Shown here piece by piece: positions 14,441-14,746 of a stretch of 14,746 nucleotides of DNA. The stretch's first letter is position 1; each line of letters starts with the position of its first letter. The position numbers and the translations under genes were made by a program. The notes under the pieces are model-generated. The model ran no database searches. It had not been told where the DNA came from and worked only from the letters and a program-made list of their open reading frames with translations. This stretch comes from Candidatus Bathyarchaeota archaeon (GTDB taxonomy: Archaea; Thermoproteota; Bathyarchaeia; TCS64): the NCBI GenBank assembly GCA_018396515.1, contig JAGTQJ010000003.1, positions 6,387 through 21,132 on the forward strand, given 5' to 3'.

Positions 14441-14746
14441 GGCTAGACTCAACCGATTCCTAGGCCTCGTAGAGGTGGAAGGCGAACCCCGAGGCTGCTT
14501 CATACCGAATCCTGGAAGGCTTAGGGGCCTGCTGAGGGCCGGGGTTAAAGTACACCTTTCTGAGAGAGACCGGAGGAGTAGGAAGACTGGATACGATCTG
14601 ATCCTAGTGGAATTAGGGGAGGTTTTGGTCTCGATCGACTCAAGGATGCCGAACAAGATCATAGGAGAAGCTGTAGAGTCAAGCCTAATACCCGAGTTTA
14701 AGGGCCTACGCATAAAGGAGAGAGAGCCCCATCTACAGGGTTCAAG
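14403..14746 (+). CDS. sfsA: SfsA-family DNA-binding/nuclease-like protein (5' part)
   Basis: The frame is open to the window edge, giving about 114 residues of a protein normally near 230. The N-terminus matches SfsA: HFEKPLKPASFRARLNRFL, then CFIPNPGRLRGLLRAG (the conserved PN-G motif), then TGYDLILVELGEVLVSIDS and MPNKIIGEAV. E. coli SfsA was named for an effect on maltose-gene expression. The family combines an OB-like DNA-binding part with a restriction-endonuclease-like fold whose catalytic residues lie downstream, outside this window. TTG 14403 is the only plausible start: an in-frame stop lies six codons upstream, and GGGGAG precedes it by ten bases. It overlaps the phosphatase gene by 38 bases in another frame, so coupled translation is likely. 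Confidence 0.85.
   Translation, partial: MHFEKPLKPASFRARLNRFLGLVEVEGEPRGCFIPNPGRLRGLLRAGVKVHLSERDRRSRKTGYDLILVELGEVLVSIDSRMPNKIIGEAVESSLIPEFKGLRIKEREPHLQGS

Overview
The window is archaeal. It encodes a transcription factor B with an N-terminal zinc ribbon and two cyclin folds, an archaeal-type arginyl-tRNA synthetase, a family-4 [4Fe-4S] uracil-DNA glycosylase and several winged-helix regulators. TATA-like boxes lie about 27 bases ahead of start codons, which points to leaderless or short-leader transcripts. Genes are GC-rich with frequent AGG/AGA arginine codons, and the spacers are sharply AT-rich. Seven of sixteen genes appear to start with TTG. I read it as a member of the TACK lineage (Thermoproteota, perhaps Bathyarchaeia-like), but the sequence alone does not settle the phylum. 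There is no tRNA, rRNA, CRISPR array, transposase or clear mobile-element boundary.

Layout. 1-594: AT-rich leader, then an Lrp/AsnC regulator (+). 596-1435: two minus-strand genes, a protein with a ribbon-helix-helix-like start and a V4R-like C-terminal part, and a 75-residue two-helix membrane protein. 1436-1755: a spacer with a GC-rich foldable block that may be a small RNA. 1756-3308: a small zinc-knuckle gene (+) converging on TFB (-), which diverges from a PadR-like regulator (+) across a perfect 10-bp-arm palindrome. 3466-7794: a minus-strand operon of an ArsR-like regulator and two half-ABC exporters. 7893-9466: UDG (+) converging on an HtpX-like membrane protease (-). 9531-11462: ArgRS (-). 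11781-14746: a plus-strand run of an APH-fold kinase, an APS-kinase-like P-loop kinase, an inositol-monophosphatase-fold phosphatase and the 5' part of sfsA, which runs off the end.

How the genes work together. The ArsR-like protein probably controls the exporter, whose two subunits carry complementary departures from the ATPase consensus, as expected of an asymmetric heterodimer. The PadR-like regulator and TFB share a promoter region with a likely operator. The kinase/kinase/phosphatase group suggests small-molecule phosphate or sulfate-nucleotide metabolism whose substrate cannot be read from sequence. The rest is largely housekeeping.
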